Shown: positions 21,181-32,995, counted from the first letter of the stretch. The stretch is DNA of 64,000 nucleotides from Palaemon carinicauda (GCF_036898095.1 NC_090751.1:86510120-86574119), one strand, 5' to 3'. The notes: a model not told the origin generated them from the sequence alone. Made by a program: numbers and translations.

Positions 21181-21479
21181 TTAGCTTTTCTCGGATATGG
21201 TTCCTGTAGATGAGAAAGTGCTATTCTCCCTCCTTCTGATATTCCCTTGAGGACTCTGTCATTTGGAGAGGAGCCTTAAGCTGCTTAGCCTCCTATGGAC
21301 TTTTATTTAAGCATAACATGCTTCCAGGGAGGGTAATGGTTCCGCTTCAGTCGCTAACCCCGTCTGTTGCCACACCTGCTCCCATAGACCTTGAGCTTTG
21401 TTGCAAGACATGCAGTCCAAGCTTAGTCCTTGTTAGAGGATTTTTTGTTTACGGAGTCAGTGTGTCACTGGGAAGACGT
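21181..21479 (+). other. Element C spacer between gag repeats and pol
   Basis: It contains the segment also found in A at 1440-1530 (TTAAGCATAACATGCTTCC). Only a short frame, 21318-21509, is open. Its origin is unknown. Confidence 0.4.
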
Positions 21480-22870
21480 TCAACAACCAGCAGAAGTGAC
21501 TTGTTGTGACGCAGTGCGGCAACCTCAGCAACCCGATAAGGAGTTGTCTGTACTACCCAGACAGTCTAGACAGTTTCGGGTTGTCGCTGTACTTCCTCGC
21601 TTCCCCATGGTTGACAGTTCACAGACTGTGCAGCAGTACCATGATCTTGTGTCCGGCTCCGTCAGACGACTGGCTTTTAAGAGCTCCCACAAGTCGTCGC
21701 TGTCTGGAGATTCTCAGATGGACTATGGATCTGACCAAGGAACTGGGCCTCCTGGTCAATTTAGAGGAGTCCCAGCTCGTCCCATCCCAGACCATTGTCT
21801 ACCTGGGTATGGAGCTTCAGAGTCGAGCTTTTCGGGCTTTTCCGTCGGCCCCAAGGATCTACCAAGCCTTAGAATGCATCCAGAGCATGCTGAGAAGGAA
21901 CCGATGCTCAGTCAGGTAGTGGATGAGTCTAACAGGGACACTTTCATCGCTGGCCCTGTTCATCGAGTTAGGGAGACTCCACCTCCGCCCCCTTCAGTAT
22001 CATCTAGCTGCTCACTGGATAAAGGACATGACGCTAGAGACGGTCTCAGTTCCTGTTTCCGAAGAGAGGAGGTCTACTCTAACGTGGTGAAAGAACAGCT
22101 TTCTTCTCAAGGAAGTCTACCTTTGGCTGTTCAGAAACCCGACCGCCGTCTCTTCTCGGACGCATCAGACACGGGCTGGGGTGCGACTTTGGACGGACAG
22201 GAATGCTCGGGAACATGGAATCAGGAGCAAAGGACACTTCACATCAATTGCAAGGAGCTGTTGGCGGTTCATCTGGCCTTGATAAACTTCAAGTCCCTCC
22301 AGCTTAACAAGGTGGTGGAGGTGGACTCTGACAACACCACAGCCTTGGCTTACATCTCCAAGCAGGGAGGGACTCATTCGTGGAAGTTGTTCTAGATCGC
22401 AAGGGACCTCCTCATCTGGTCAAAAGATCGAAAGCTCACGCTGGTAACGAGGTTCATTCAGGGCGATATGAATGTCATGGCAGATCGCCTCAGCCGGAAG
22501 GGTCAGGTCATCCCCACAGAGTGGACCCTTCACAAGAATGTTTGCAGCAGACTTTGGGCCCTGTGGGGTCAGCCAACCATAGATCTGTTCGCTACCTCGA
22601 TAACCTAGAGGCTCCCGTTGTATTGTTCTCCGATTCCAGACCCAGCAGCAGTTCACGTGGATGCTTTTCTGCTGGATTGGTCCCATCTCGACCTGTATGC
22701 ATTCCCGCCGTTCAAGATTGTCAACAGGGTACTTCAGAAGTTCGCCTCTCGCAAAGGGACACGGCTGACGTTGGTTGGCTCCGCTCTGGCCCGCCAGAGA
22801 ATGGTTCATAGAGGTACTGCAATGGCTGGTCGACATTCCCAGGACTCTTCCTCTAGGAGTGGACCTTCTT
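21480..22870 (+). pseudogene. Element C pol remnant: RT thumb, RNase H, Dam-like domain
   Basis: The RT-like text starts at SDDWLLRAPTSRR near 21662. The Tyr-Leu of YLDD and everything upstream is replaced by unrelated sequence. RNase H is well kept: FSDASDTGWGATLDG, CKELLAVHLAL and DSDNTTALAYISKQGG. A stop at 22393-22395, where B has Glu, is shared with A. The Dam-like block (TIDLFATS, PDPAAVHVDAFLLD, LYAFPPFKI, LWPAREWF) follows to about 22870. It cannot make active reverse transcriptase. Confidence 0.82.
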
Positions 22871-23992
22871 CGTCAACCTCACGTAAAGAAGGTACACCCA
22901 AACCTCCACGCTCTTCGTCTGACTGCCTTCAGACTTTCGAAAGACTCTCAAGAGCTAGGGGCTTTTCGAAGGAGGCAGCCAGAGCGATTGCCAGAGCAAG
23001 GAGGACATCCACTCTCAGAGTCTATCAGTCTAAAGGGGAAGTCTTCCGAAGCTGGTACAAGGCCAATGCAGTTTCCTCAACCAGTACCACTGTAACCCAG
23101 ATTGCTGACTTCCTGTTACATCTAAGGAACGTAAGATCCCTTTCAGCTCCTACGATCAAGGGTTACAGAAGTATGTTGGCAGCGGTTTTCCGCCACAGAG
23201 GCTTGGATCTTTCCACCAACAAAGATCTACAGGACCTCCTTAGGTCTTTTGAGACCTCAAAGGAACGTCGGTTGTCCACTCCAGGCTGGAATCTAGACGT
23301 GGTCCTAAGGTTCCTTATGTCATCAAGATTTGAACCTCTCCAATCAGCCTCTTTTAAGGACCTCACATTTAAAACTCTTTTTCTCGTGTGCTTGACAACA
23401 GCTAAAAGAGTAAGTGAGATCCACGCCTTCAGCAGGAACATAGTTTTCACATCTGAAACGGCTACATGTTCCTTGCAGCTCGGTTTTTTGCTAAAACGAG
23501 CTTCCTTCACGTCCTTGGCCTAAGTCCTTCGAGATCCCAAGCCTGTCCAACTTGGTGGGGAACGAACTGGAGAGAGTACTTTGCCCAGTTAGAGCTCTTA
23601 GGTACTATCTAAAAAGGTCATAACCTTTACGAGGACAATCAGAAGCCTTATGGTGTGCTATCAAGAAGCCTTCTCTTCCAAGGTCTAAGAACTCAGTTTC
23701 TTACTAAATCAGGCTTCTGATTAGGGAAGCACATTCTCATTTGAAGGAAGAAGACCTTGCTTTGCTGAAGGTAAGGACACATGAAGTGAGAGCTGTGGCT
23801 ACTTCAGTGGCCTTCAAACAGAACCGTTCTCTGCAGAGTGTTATGGATGCAACCTATTGGAGAAGCAAGTCAGTGTTCGCATCATTCTATCTCAAAGATG
23901 TCCAGTCTCTTTACGAGAACTGCTACACCCTGGGACCATTCGTAGCAACGAATGCAGTAGTAGGCGGGGGCTCAGCCACTACATTCCCATAA
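22801..23992 (+). pseudogene. Element C tyrosine recombinase, frameshifted
   Basis: Open from the ATG at 22801, equivalent to 14556 in B, to about 23523, including the first catalytic Arg in TTAKRVSEIHAFS. Loss of bases near 23487-23500, where B reads TTTTTTGGCTAAAAACG, shifts the frame. Further changes stop it near 23700. The last part is open again at 23741-23992 with HEVR and the Tyr in FASFYLKDV. All catalytic residues are therefore present but in two frames, indicating recent decay. Confidence 0.85.
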
Positions 23993-24378
23993 TCCCATAA
24001 CCTTTTTAACCTTTCTCTTGAATACTTTTTATGGGTTGTACGGTCGGCTAAGAAGCCTTCCACATCCTTGTTGATTTGGCGGGTGGTCAATTCTTTCTTG
24101 AGAAGCGCCGAGGTTAAAGGTTGTGATGAGGTCCTTTAGTATGGGTTGCAGCCCTTTATACTTCAGCACCTAAGAGTCGTTCAGCATCCTAAGAGGACCG
24201 CTACGCTCAGTAAGGAAGACGTACTTAATAAAGGCAGAGTAATGGTTCAAGTCGTCTTCCTTACCAGGTACTTATTTATTTTATGTTATTTTTGAATAAC
24301 TAATAAAATGAAATACGGGATACTTAGCTTCTTTGTTAACATGTATGCTGGTCTCCACCCACCACCCTGGGTGTGAAT

Positions 24379-24470
24379 CAGCTACATGATCATCGGGTAA
24401 GATTAATATTGAAAAATGTTATTTTCATTAGTAAAATAAATTTTTGAATATACTTACCCGATAATCATGA
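24379..24470 (+). repeat. Internal complementary region of element C
   Basis: Same arrangement and nearly the same sequence as 16147-16237, with one change (ATAATCATG for ATGATCATG). Confidence 0.9.
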
Positions 24471-24510
24471 TTTAATTGACCCACCCTTCCTCCCCATAGA
24501 GAACCAGTGG

Positions 24511-24714
24511 ACCGAGGAAAAAATTGAGGTGGTGTTGACAAGAAGTACTGGAGTACCTGACCACAGATGGCGCTGTTGTGTACACCCCCACCTGTATAGC
24601 GATCGCTGGCGTATCCCGACCGTAGATTTCTGTCGGGCAACAGAGTTGACAGCTACATGATCATCGGGTAAGTATATTCAAAAATTTATTTTACTAATGA
24701 AAATAACATTTTTT
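24511..24714 (+). repeat. Right inverted terminal repeat of element C with outer extension
   Basis: Inverted copy of 18101-18265 plus the right-only extension ending ATAACATTTTTT before CAACTTCC. Confidence 0.9.
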
Positions 24715-25107
24715 CAACTTCCTCAATGGTCTTACTTCTTTGTTTAGATCGATAGAACACTCATTTTTTCTATATTTGCTTCATTGGTGAATATTATTCA
24801 AAATTGAGTGTTGATTCCGGAACATCACTGTTTGGAAATTGATCCTGCGGACACCTCTTTTGGGCTTTCCAATTATCTCCTTCCTTAGTTCTGTATTGGT
24901 ACATGAAACCTTCCTTTTTGTTTTATCATGGTTACTACAATATTAATCTTTCTAGGAGCCATTTTGAAAATTATAGGTAAACAAAAATAAATCAAATTTA
25001 GAAAAAAAGTTAACAGTACAATATTTTGCCAATCGGAACTGAACAAGAGCTATACATAAACTGGGCCTTTCGCTTTGGTTAAATGTTTCAGGTCATATAT
25101 GTTTTTT
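24715..25107. other. Host-like unique DNA between C and D
   Basis: AT-rich, without an ORF or repeat boundary. A segment CAATATTAATCTTTC near 24940 resembles the outer end of family A/B/C but lacks the rest of the terminal repeat. Confidence 0.5.
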
Positions 25108-25135
25108 GTTCCGTAACTGAAATACAAACCACGCT

Positions 25136-25302
25136 ATTTAATATGGGTAATTACTTTTGGCGTAGCTGAAATGACGAGCCATTAGAATTTTAACGAGGGT
25201 TTACTACCCCACCGCTAGTTAGCGAGGGGTAGGGAGAGTAGCTAGCTTGCTAACCCCCCCCCCCCCCCCTCACACACACACCTCTGTTGAGCTCTCTTTG
25301 CT
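25136..25302 (+). repeat. Left inverted terminal repeat of element D
   Basis: It contains CCCCACCGCTAGTTAGCG, found inverted in the right repeat. A run of 16 C lies at 25254-25269. Confidence 0.85.
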
Positions 25303-25368
25303 CTCGGCTCGAGTGCTAGACGGACGTGTCCGCTGTCACCCTTGCCTTCCCTGACAGCCATCACTAAT

Positions 25369-25393
25369 CTTTTGTTTGCTTTTTTTTTGACAG
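25369..25393 (+). promoter_or_regulatory. Pyrimidine tract plus CAG before gag of element D
   Basis: TTTGTTTGCTTTTTTTTTGACAG sits 24 nt before the gag ATG. Equivalent tracts occur in F, I, E and R at the same place, although neighbouring leader sequence has diverged. It looks like a 3' splice site. Confidence 0.5.
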
Positions 25394-25416
25394 TGTTTGT
25401 GAAGTTGGCCTCTGTG

Positions 25417-28400
25417 ATGCGTAAGTGTCCCGGTTTACCTGACCGCCCTTGTGGTACCTATATGTCGGTGGTCGAAACAGACCCACATACCTTGTGTCCT
25501 TACTGTATGGGCCAACGGTGTGATAAGAGTAACGTATGTTATGAGTGTAGGGAGTGGTCTACCTCCCAGTGGGAGAGGTTTTGCCGGCACCAGAGGAAGT
25601 CCAGGCGGGATATTTCTCCTTCGAAGATTTCTTTGAAAGGAGAAAATCCCAAGGGCTCTTCTTCCGTGCCCCAAACCTCCTTCAAAGCTCCCACTCGATC
25701 GGTTTCTTCCGAGAAGCTGTCGAGTGGTAGCGTAGGCCGCAGTTCTGTTGACCGATCTCGTGGTTTGGGAGAGGGAGTTGCCTCCCATAGCGAGGCAGCT
25801 CCTCCTCCTCCCCCGGGGGAGGATTTAAATTTAAATGTTAATGTAACTAATAATGATTTGTTGCAGCTTTGGGCTTCCTTGGGGCTTGAGGGATCGCCCT
25901 CCAAGGAAGCCTTGTTTGACATGATCAAGTTGGGAGCAGCTGTCAAACAATCGCCGACTTTAGCAGAGGTTGATCCTCTGTCTATAGTTGACGTTGTTGT
26001 GGCAGAGGCTTCTGATGAGTTGCATCAAATCTCTGCTCCTGATGTTGCTGATATAGCTGAAGGCTTAGTTCCCCCCCTCCGAACATCCTTCGAGGGAGGA
26101 ACTAAGTCCGACCCGTCTCTCCTGCCGGTGATTCTCCCCCTCGGGGGAGTTCACTAACAGAGACTCCTCTTTGGAGGACTGCTGGTCAGCCTGCTGACCC
26201 CACAGCCCCCAGAGGGCGTATAAGGCGTACAGGCCGCCTTCCTCTTCGCCGTAGAGGACTTCCTTCACCTCACAAGGGTGTTAGGAGGCGCCTCTTCGGT
26301 TCGTCATCACCGCAGTCCGCCGCAGAGGAACCTCGCCGTCGTTCGCCGACCCTTCCAGCTACATCTCTGAACCTCTTTGCAGATCGTTCACGATCTCCTT
26401 CGGTGGAGGGTCGTCCTTGCAAAGGACACGCCGACCTTCCACCCGTCTGACCTGCTGTCACCGTTCCTGGCCGCTGATGCGCTGTGGGTGCCCACGAACC
26501 CTGTTTTTAAATGGGCATCGGTCCCGTTCGGGGCACAAGGGACTTCACTTGATGTGACTAAGTCACTTACGCGCCAGCTATCCCCAGCGCGTCATCATTC
26601 ACCTGCGAGCAATTGCGCACAAGCGCTCTCCAGCTGCTGTTCCTGTTATAGTGCGCCAGCGCTCACCTGTGTGCCAACGCTCTCCGGCTCGCCAGCGCGC
26701 CACTGCGCGCCTTCATCCTAATGCGCGCCCACGTTCTCCTGCGCGCCAGCACTCGCCTGCGCGCCAACGATCTCTTGCGCGCCCACGATCTGGGCGCAAA
26801 GGGGAAGATAATTTCTTCCCCTGCTCGCCAGCGTTCTTCAACGCGCCATCCTTCACCTACGCGCCCTCCTGTTGTTCCTGATGTGCGCCCTCATGCGCGC
26901 CCGCACGCAAGGGATATATCTCCTGCGCGTGCGCGCCCAACGATAGCGCCCTCACGGGCTCTTTGGGATCCTGCGCGCCCGTGCGTGCGCGAACAAAGCG
27001 CGCGAGCGCTCATTCAGCTTGCTGCGCGCTCTCTGCTTTCATCGGAACGCGCCCCTGCGCGCCATCGATCACCCGCTCGCCTGTGCGCCAGCGCTCGCCT
27101 GCGCGCCAGCGCTCGCCTGCTCGCCTGCTCGTCCGCTCGCCAGCGCTCGCCCGCGCACCAGCGCTCGCCTCATCGCCTACACGCCCTCGCCATCGCCTAC
27201 GCGCCCTCGCCATCGCCTGCGCGATCCAGGCAAAATTCCATCGCGCGAGCGCCAGTGTGAACCCCAGCGTGATCCCACACGTGAGGCTGCAGGACGACGC
27301 GCAGCCTGGTCCTCGTCATCGCATCCCCCCCCCTCCCTGCAAGCACAGAACAGCGCGCATGCCGGAGGGAGGGAGGATTCCGGATAGGTCCAGGAATTTT
27401 CCTTCTTCTTTTCAGGTATCTGACAGCAGAGCTGTCAGTCGGTAGCCCTGGTTTGTGTCCCTTGTCAGAGTGGTCGTACAGGCTTAAAATAAGCCTGTTC
27501 TCTCTGAGCTGGGCCACAAATCAGTGGCAGTTTCGACTTCCCTGAAGAGGAAGAGAGGAATAGCTGACGTGGTGACTTCTCCAAGGGTGAAACTGACTCC
27601 TCGGAAGTCTTTGAGGAAGGCCTCCTCCCCCCCCAGACTTTCTCTCCCTCCCCTTCGGACGAAGATTTCCCGTCCTCAGGGGAGTCTCGTGAGGTGAGGC
27701 GTTCCCCCATCGCACCAATGAGGAAAACCCCACCTCGCGCAGAGAAGTCTTCTCGGGTAGGGGTGGAGAAGAGCCTCCCACCAGCACTGTTGGAGTCCTG
27801 TATCCCTCCCAGGAGGGAGTCGAAGGACTCAAAGACTATTCCGAAGTCGTCCTCAAGGATTAGAACAGAGCCAGCCAAGCCCTCGGAGAACGTCCACGAG
27901 TCCCCCCAAGAAGAGCCTTTGGGGACAGGAGACTTCGCTGCCAGGCCTTCAGGAGGAGAGCTACTGGAGTCAGAGCATGCGTTCTGGCAGGTTCTGACCC
28001 TTATGAGGAATCTCAATGTGTTTGCGGACCCAAGGATTCCTCCTCGTGAGAGCAAGGACACGGTCTTGGACCGAGTGTTTGGTACCCAAAAACCCTCTAG
28101 GGCCAGCGCGGCTTTGCCCTGGTCCCAAGGGGTTAAGAGTGCCAGAGATAAGGTCGAGGGCCAGCTCTCCGAGCTTGCCTCCGCCAGCCGTTCCAGCGCC
28201 GGTAACAAACTCCTCCTCCTGCCTCCTCGTGTCCATCAGAGGAGGTACTTCGACATCATGGAGGAGACTTGTTTAGCTCTTCCCTTACACCACTCTTTGG
28301 AAGAGCTTACCAGAGGAGTCCCTCTAGAGAGACTCTCCACCCGGCAAGTGTCTTTCTCGGCTACGGAGATCCTTAGCTTGGAGAAGGTGGCGAAGTGTGC

Positions 28401-28744
28401 CATGCAGGCAACTTCGTGGCTGGACATCCTGTTACGATTTGAGGACTTGTCCAAGGAGAGTACCAGGAGGGCCATGGAGACCTTTCTACTTTCAGGCACT
28501 CGTACCATCGAGTTTCTAGCCCACCAAGTCTCGAACTTGTGGGCTAATACCATCTTGAAGCGTTAAGATACGGTATCTGAGAGATTCCACCAGAAGGTCC
28601 CCAGCACCGAGATCACCAGGCTCAGACATTCTTCCATCTTGGGGAGGAATCTGTTTGCGCCTAAGGACGTGGAGCAGGCGGCCGAGAGGTGGAGGAAGTC
28701 CAACCAGGACTCTCTCCTACCTAGGGCTTTAACATCAAAGCCCT
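25417..28744 (+). pseudogene. Element D gag, frameshifted and with stops
   Basis: The ATG at 25417 starts a Cys ladder, C4, C12, D22-P-H24, C27, C30, C35, C41, C44, followed by Lys/Arg-rich text and an acidic LLQLWASLGLEGSPS block. Near 26070-26078 it has seven C where F has six, which shifts the frame and stops it at 26157. About 26550-27260 encodes Ser-Pro-Ala-Arg-(Gln)-Arg repeats in shifting frames. The conserved carboxyl domain is open from 27694 to a stop at 28564-28566 (QATSWLDILLRFEDLSKEST, TRTIEFLAHQVSNLWAN), where F and I read Arg-Asp. It is broken, but its layout matches that of F and I. Confidence 0.8.
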
Positions 28745-29040
28745 AAGCCCTATAAACCTCCAGCAACCCAACAACCACGCCCTACCAAGACCATGAAACC
28801 GGCAGCGGCAGCGAAGACAACGGTGTCAAAGCCCTTTCCCGTCAAGGACAAGAAAGGCAAAAAGTCCTCTAGGGGAGGGAAAAATCATAGAGGGAGTGGC
28901 CGAGGTTGCAAACGCTAGGATTGGTAGTCCCCCTGCATGTCCACCAGTGGGGGAAATGCCTACAAAGTTGCGCAAGCAGGTGGCAGCAACTCTGGGCCGA
29001 TTCCTGGACGATTTTTGTAATCAGTCAAGGATATCGTGTC

Positions 29041-30732
29041 CCGTTCATTACATCTCTACCTCCCCTGACAGCGAATCCAATGTCGTTGAGCTCCCTTGCT
29101 ATGGGATCGGCAAGGGGGCCAAGCCCTTTGGGCAGAAGTCGAGACCATGTTGAAGAAGGGCACTCTCCAAGAGGTCGTCGACGGGTCCCCAGGCTTCTTC
29201 AGTCGACTCTTTCTTGTAAAGAAGGCGTCTGGAGGCTGGAGACCAGTCATCGACCTCTCAGCTCTGAACAGGTTTGTTAAGCAGACCTCGTTATGCATGG
29301 AGACAGCAGACACGGTCAGACTTGCAGTGAGACCACAAGACTTCATGTGTACACTGGATTTGAAGGACGCGTACTTCCAGATCCCAGTCCATCCGTCTTC
29401 AAGGAATTACTTAAGATTCAGCCTAGACAACAAGATCTACCAGTTCAAGGTGCTGTGTTTAGGTCTCTCCACAGCCCCTCAGGTTTTCACTAGAGTGTTC
29501 ACCCTGATATCGTCGTGGGCACACAGGATCGGCATCCTTCTCCTTCATTATCTGGACGACTGGTTGATCCTAGCAGACTCGGAGTCAGCCCTTCTTCGAC
29601 ACCGAGACAAACTTCTGGGACTTTGCCAAGATCTAGGGATCATGGTAAATCTCGAGAAGTCTTCTCTGCTTCCTACTCAAAGACTGGTATATCTAGGCAT
29701 GATCATAGACACTAATCTCCACAAAGCCTTCCCATCAGACGACAGGATAGCAAGGCTGAGGAGGGTCGCGAGTCCTTTCCTCAGACAAGAAGAACTCCCA
29801 GCCCAATCGTGGTTACGTCTCCTCGGTCACCTCTCATCCTTGGCCCGTCTAGTTCCCATAGGTCGCCTCAGAATGAGATCTATGCAGTGGCGACTCAAGT
29901 CCCGGTGGAATCAAGGACACGATTCCCCGGACGTCATGGTCCCTATGGGTCCTGCGGAATGGACGGATCTTCAGTGGTGGGTGACAGACGAGAACCTACG
30001 AAGGGGAGTGGATCTTCTCGTCCTCCCCCCGGATTTGATGCTGTTTTCGGACGCCTCAAAGAAGGGTGGATGGCCCACGTTCTGCACCACAGGACCTCAG
30101 GCCTGTGGTCAAAATCAGAAAAGTGGCTCCATATAAATCTGCTAGAAATGAAGGCTGTATTCCTAGCCCTTCAACAGTTCCAACAATACCTGGCGGGTCA
30201 CTGTGTGGTGGTGATGAGCGACAACACCACAGTAGTGGCTTACATCAACAAGCAGGGAGGTACCTCTTCAGAGCAGCTATCCCATCTCGCAGTAGAGATA
30301 CTGAGATGGACCGAAGCCCACTCGAATCCACTATCGGCTCGCTTCACTCCAGGCAAGAGGAATGTGCTCACCGACAGTTTGAGCAGAGTGTGTCAGATAG
30401 TGAATACCGAGTGGTCTTTGGATCATCTAGTAGCCAACAAAGTCCTGACTTTGTGGGGTTCCCCGACTGTGGATCTGTTCGCTACAGCGCTGAACTTCAA
30501 GCTTCTGCTGTACTGTTCCCCAGTCCTGGATCCCAAGGCACTCTGGCAAGATGCCTTCCAACAATGGTGGGACAACATCGACGTATATGCCTTTCCCCCG
30601 TTCTGTCTGATGAGGAGGGTGTTCAACAAGACCAGAATATCAGTCAATCTCTTGATGACCCTTACAGCTCCGCTATGGCATCACGCGGAATGGTTACCAG
30701 ACCTTCTGCAACTCCTAATGGAACTTCCGTGA
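29041..30732 (+). pseudogene. Element D pol: RT, RNase H, Dam-like domain (one frameshift)
   Basis: RT is open over 29096-30136: FLVKKASGGWRPVIDLSALN, CTLDLKDAYFQIPVHPSS, LCLGLSTAPQVF, YLDDWLILADS (YLDD at 29549-29560) and YLGMII. RNase H starts in the same frame (LMLFSDASK) and continues after a frameshift near 30056 in the frame 29809-30732: LLEMKAVFLAL, MSDNTTVVAYINKQGG and KRNVLTDSLSR. The Dam-like block follows (TVDLFATALN, YCSPVLDPKALWQDAF, VYAFPPFCLM, LTAPLWHHAEW). All catalytic motifs are visible. It is the best-preserved pol of the D/F/I family here. Confidence 0.85.
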
Positions 30733-31834
30733 GAACTCCCTCCACGACACGAGCTACTCAAACAACCACACGCCAACATCTTTCACAAAGCCGTAGCTTT
30801 ACTTCGACTTTAGGCCTGGAGACTATCCAGCATCTCCTTGCAGAGAGAGGATTTTCGCAACAGGTTGCGAACAGGATGTCTGGACACCTGCGAAGGTCAT
30901 CCGCAGGGGTCTACCAGGCAAAGTGGAGAGTTTTCCGTAGTTCGTGTCGTGGAAGGGGTATCTCTCCACTCGATGCCACTATTCCAGCAATAGCGGAGTT
31001 CTTCATGTCTCGGCAGTGAAAGGCTATCGCTCGGCCTTAAGTCTAGCCTTCAGGCTCAAAGAAGTGGACATTTCTACTTCGCTGGAACTTTCCCTACTCA
31101 CACGAAGTTATGAACTTACCTGCCCTCAGTCGGAAGTGAGACCTCCTCCATGGAACGTGGTTCGAGTTCTCAGGTCTCTTAGGAGATCTCCCTATGAACC
31201 ATTACACCAGGCTTCAGATCGCCACCTGACTTGAAAGACGGTGTTCCTACTAGCTTTGGCCTCGGCCGAGCGAGTCAGTGAACTTCATGGTCTCTCGTAT
31301 GACATCACCCATTCAAGGGGATGGGGGGAGGTAACGTTCAGATTCGTCCCTGAGTTTGTTGCTAAGACTCAGAATCCGGGAGTGCCGGACCCTCAGTTCG
31401 ACTCCTTCCAGATTTCGAGTCTTCGTTCTGTAACAGATAACCTAGACCATCTCCTACTGTGCCCAGTAAGGGGTCTGAGGCTATATCTCAAAAGAACGGC
31501 TGCAGTTCGTCCCCAAGTGCAGGCATTGTTTGTGTCCACTGTAAGGACAAAGAGGATGGTTACCAAGAATACTATCTCAGCTTGGATTAGTAAGGCAATC
31601 CATCTATCCCTGAATCCTGACCCTCCTCCGTCATGTCGCCCTAGAGCACAAGATGTCAGGGGCGTAGCTACGTTCCTGGCCTTCAAAAAGGACTTCTCAG
31701 TGACACAGGTTCTACAAGCAGGGGTGTGGAAGCGTCAGACGACCTTCACAGCCCACTACCTGCAAGACGTGACCCACAGGAGGCTCGATACTTTCTCTAT
31801 CGGCCCTGTGGTGGCTGCACAACAGCTGGTTTAA
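30733..31834 (+). pseudogene. Element D tyrosine recombinase, broken and catalytically altered
   Basis: The amino part is open to 31019 (VYQAKWRVF, DATIPAIAEFF). A small deletion relative to F near 31005 shifts the frame. It is open again at 30944-31234, up to a TGA where F has Trp, then at 31241-31834. The first Arg is in ASAERVSELHGL and the Tyr in FTAHYLQDVTH. The motif that reads AHDVRG in F is AQDVRG here, so the catalytic His is Gln. Inactive on at least three counts. Confidence 0.82.
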
Positions 31835-32332
31835 ACCTCAAGCTCCTTAATGGACGAGTAGCAGAAGGTTGAGGGCATTGTTACCCGGTTTTAGTCTGCA
31901 TGAATGAAAAGTTTTGTTTGGCCCTTATTCTTTTCTTCATCCTCCCTCTCTTGGGGAAAGCACCATCCTGGGTTCTCTGCAGAGCTGACCTCAAACCACT
32001 GCAGGTAAACAATGTCTCCTTGTGTTCCTAGTATTAAGCTAATACTGTCACGTCCCCATACTCTGACGAGGTGGTATGAGGTGAGAGTCCTAGCCTAAAG
32101 TTTCCATCTAAAGGACTTCAGGTCAATTTCCAAGGACAAGTCACTCTTCAAACCTTCACAAACAGCTTACGTAGGCCACAGCCTTGCACAGCAAGGTGCT
32201 AGCGAGGTGCAGGGACTCCTTATTGTTGAGTGCTGACACACTCAGATACTGAGTCCCCGGGCAAAGCCAAAAGCCAGTACTGCCCGGGATTTACCATCCT
32301 GCCTGAGGGTTGAGTCACCCATATTAAAAAGC
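31835..32332 (+). other. 3' non-coding region of element D
   Basis: It shares GGTTGAGGGCATTGTTACCC and later blocks with F (51965-52420) and I (63550-64000), which identifies it as the element's 3' leader. No ORF. Confidence 0.6.
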
Positions 32333-32415
32333 GTGGTTTGTATTTCAGTTACGGAACAAATGACAAATTTGTAGGTAATTTGTATTTTTCTAACTATACA
32401 AGCCTTAGCTATTTA
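32333..32415 (+). repeat. Internal complementary region of element D
   Basis: AGCGTGGTTTGTATTTCAG with its continuation is the reverse complement of the left end (25108-25136). The rest, GTAATTTGTATTTTTC, is the reverse complement of the right extension (about 32625-32668). Confidence 0.88.
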
Positions 32416-32456
32416 ATCAAACTTGCCCGCCAGCCCTATCCCCCGTGAAGTCCTAC

Positions 32457-32668
32457 CGCTCAGCAAAGTGAGCTCAGCACAGGTGTGTGTGAGGTGGTGG
32501 GTAGCAAGCTACCCTCCCTACCCCCCGCTAACTAGCGGTGGGGTAGTAAACCCTCGTTAAAATTCTAATGGCTCGTCATTTCAGTTGCACCGAAAGTAAT
32601 TACTCATATTAAATAGCTAAGGTTCGTATAGTTAGGAAAAATACAAATTACCTATGAGTTTGTCATTT
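32457..32668 (+). repeat. Right inverted terminal repeat of element D with extension
   Basis: It inverts 25136-25302 (CCCCGCTAACTAGCGGTGGG) and continues into the right-only extension AGGAAAAATACAAATTACC and on to GTCATTT. Confidence 0.88.
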
Positions 32669-32995
32669 TTTTTCAATTTGTTAGAACTCCTAATCTTTTT
32701 TTTATATCCTGTGCAAAATTTATTAGATAATTTTGTTTGATCACCAAACTTTTTGAGTTCTGGGGCATGCAGCCTCCAAGGTTTTACTGTACTGTATTTA
32801 AACAACTAGGTTTAGTTTTAAGTTAATGGTTTTCTTACCATTTGAAAAACTAGGCTTTCTATGTAGAATTTATTATGCTATTGAAATATGTGTATGTTTT
32901 AGTCTTTATGAAACTAACAGTATTGTATATCCATTCATAGCTTTGGGAGTCATCCTGATTGTTGTTAGACCAAGGTGGACATTTTGGCTAGTGTG

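Larger units (their letters stand above)
18086..24714 (+). mobile_element. DIRS-like element C, full length but non-autonomous
   Basis: Both termini are present: left repeat core 18101-18265, internal complementary region 24379-24470, right repeat core 24511-24672 and right extension to 24714. It shares its leader, its RT-removing junction and a pol stop with A, and its 3' half with B. It lacks the gag Cys ladder and the RT fingers. The terminal repeats and internal complementary region are nearly identical to those of B, so it can probably be moved by B-type proteins. Confidence 0.9.
25108..32668 (+). mobile_element. DIRS-like element D, full length, decayed
   Basis: About 7.56 kb. The left end starts GTTCCGTAACTG. 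The left repeat core is about 25136-25302, the internal complementary region 32333-32415 and the right repeat core about 32457-32617, with a right extension to GTCATTT near 32668. Gag, pol and recombinase are all present but interrupted. The insertion ends about 330 bp upstream of the first coding exon of the OTUD6B-like gene and has the same orientation, so it may affect that gene's promoter or 5' leader. Confidence 0.9.

Noticed and set aside
24935..24960. Possible further family A/B/C end (CAATATTAATCTTTC)
   Set aside because: The match stops after about 12 bases and no terminal repeat follows.
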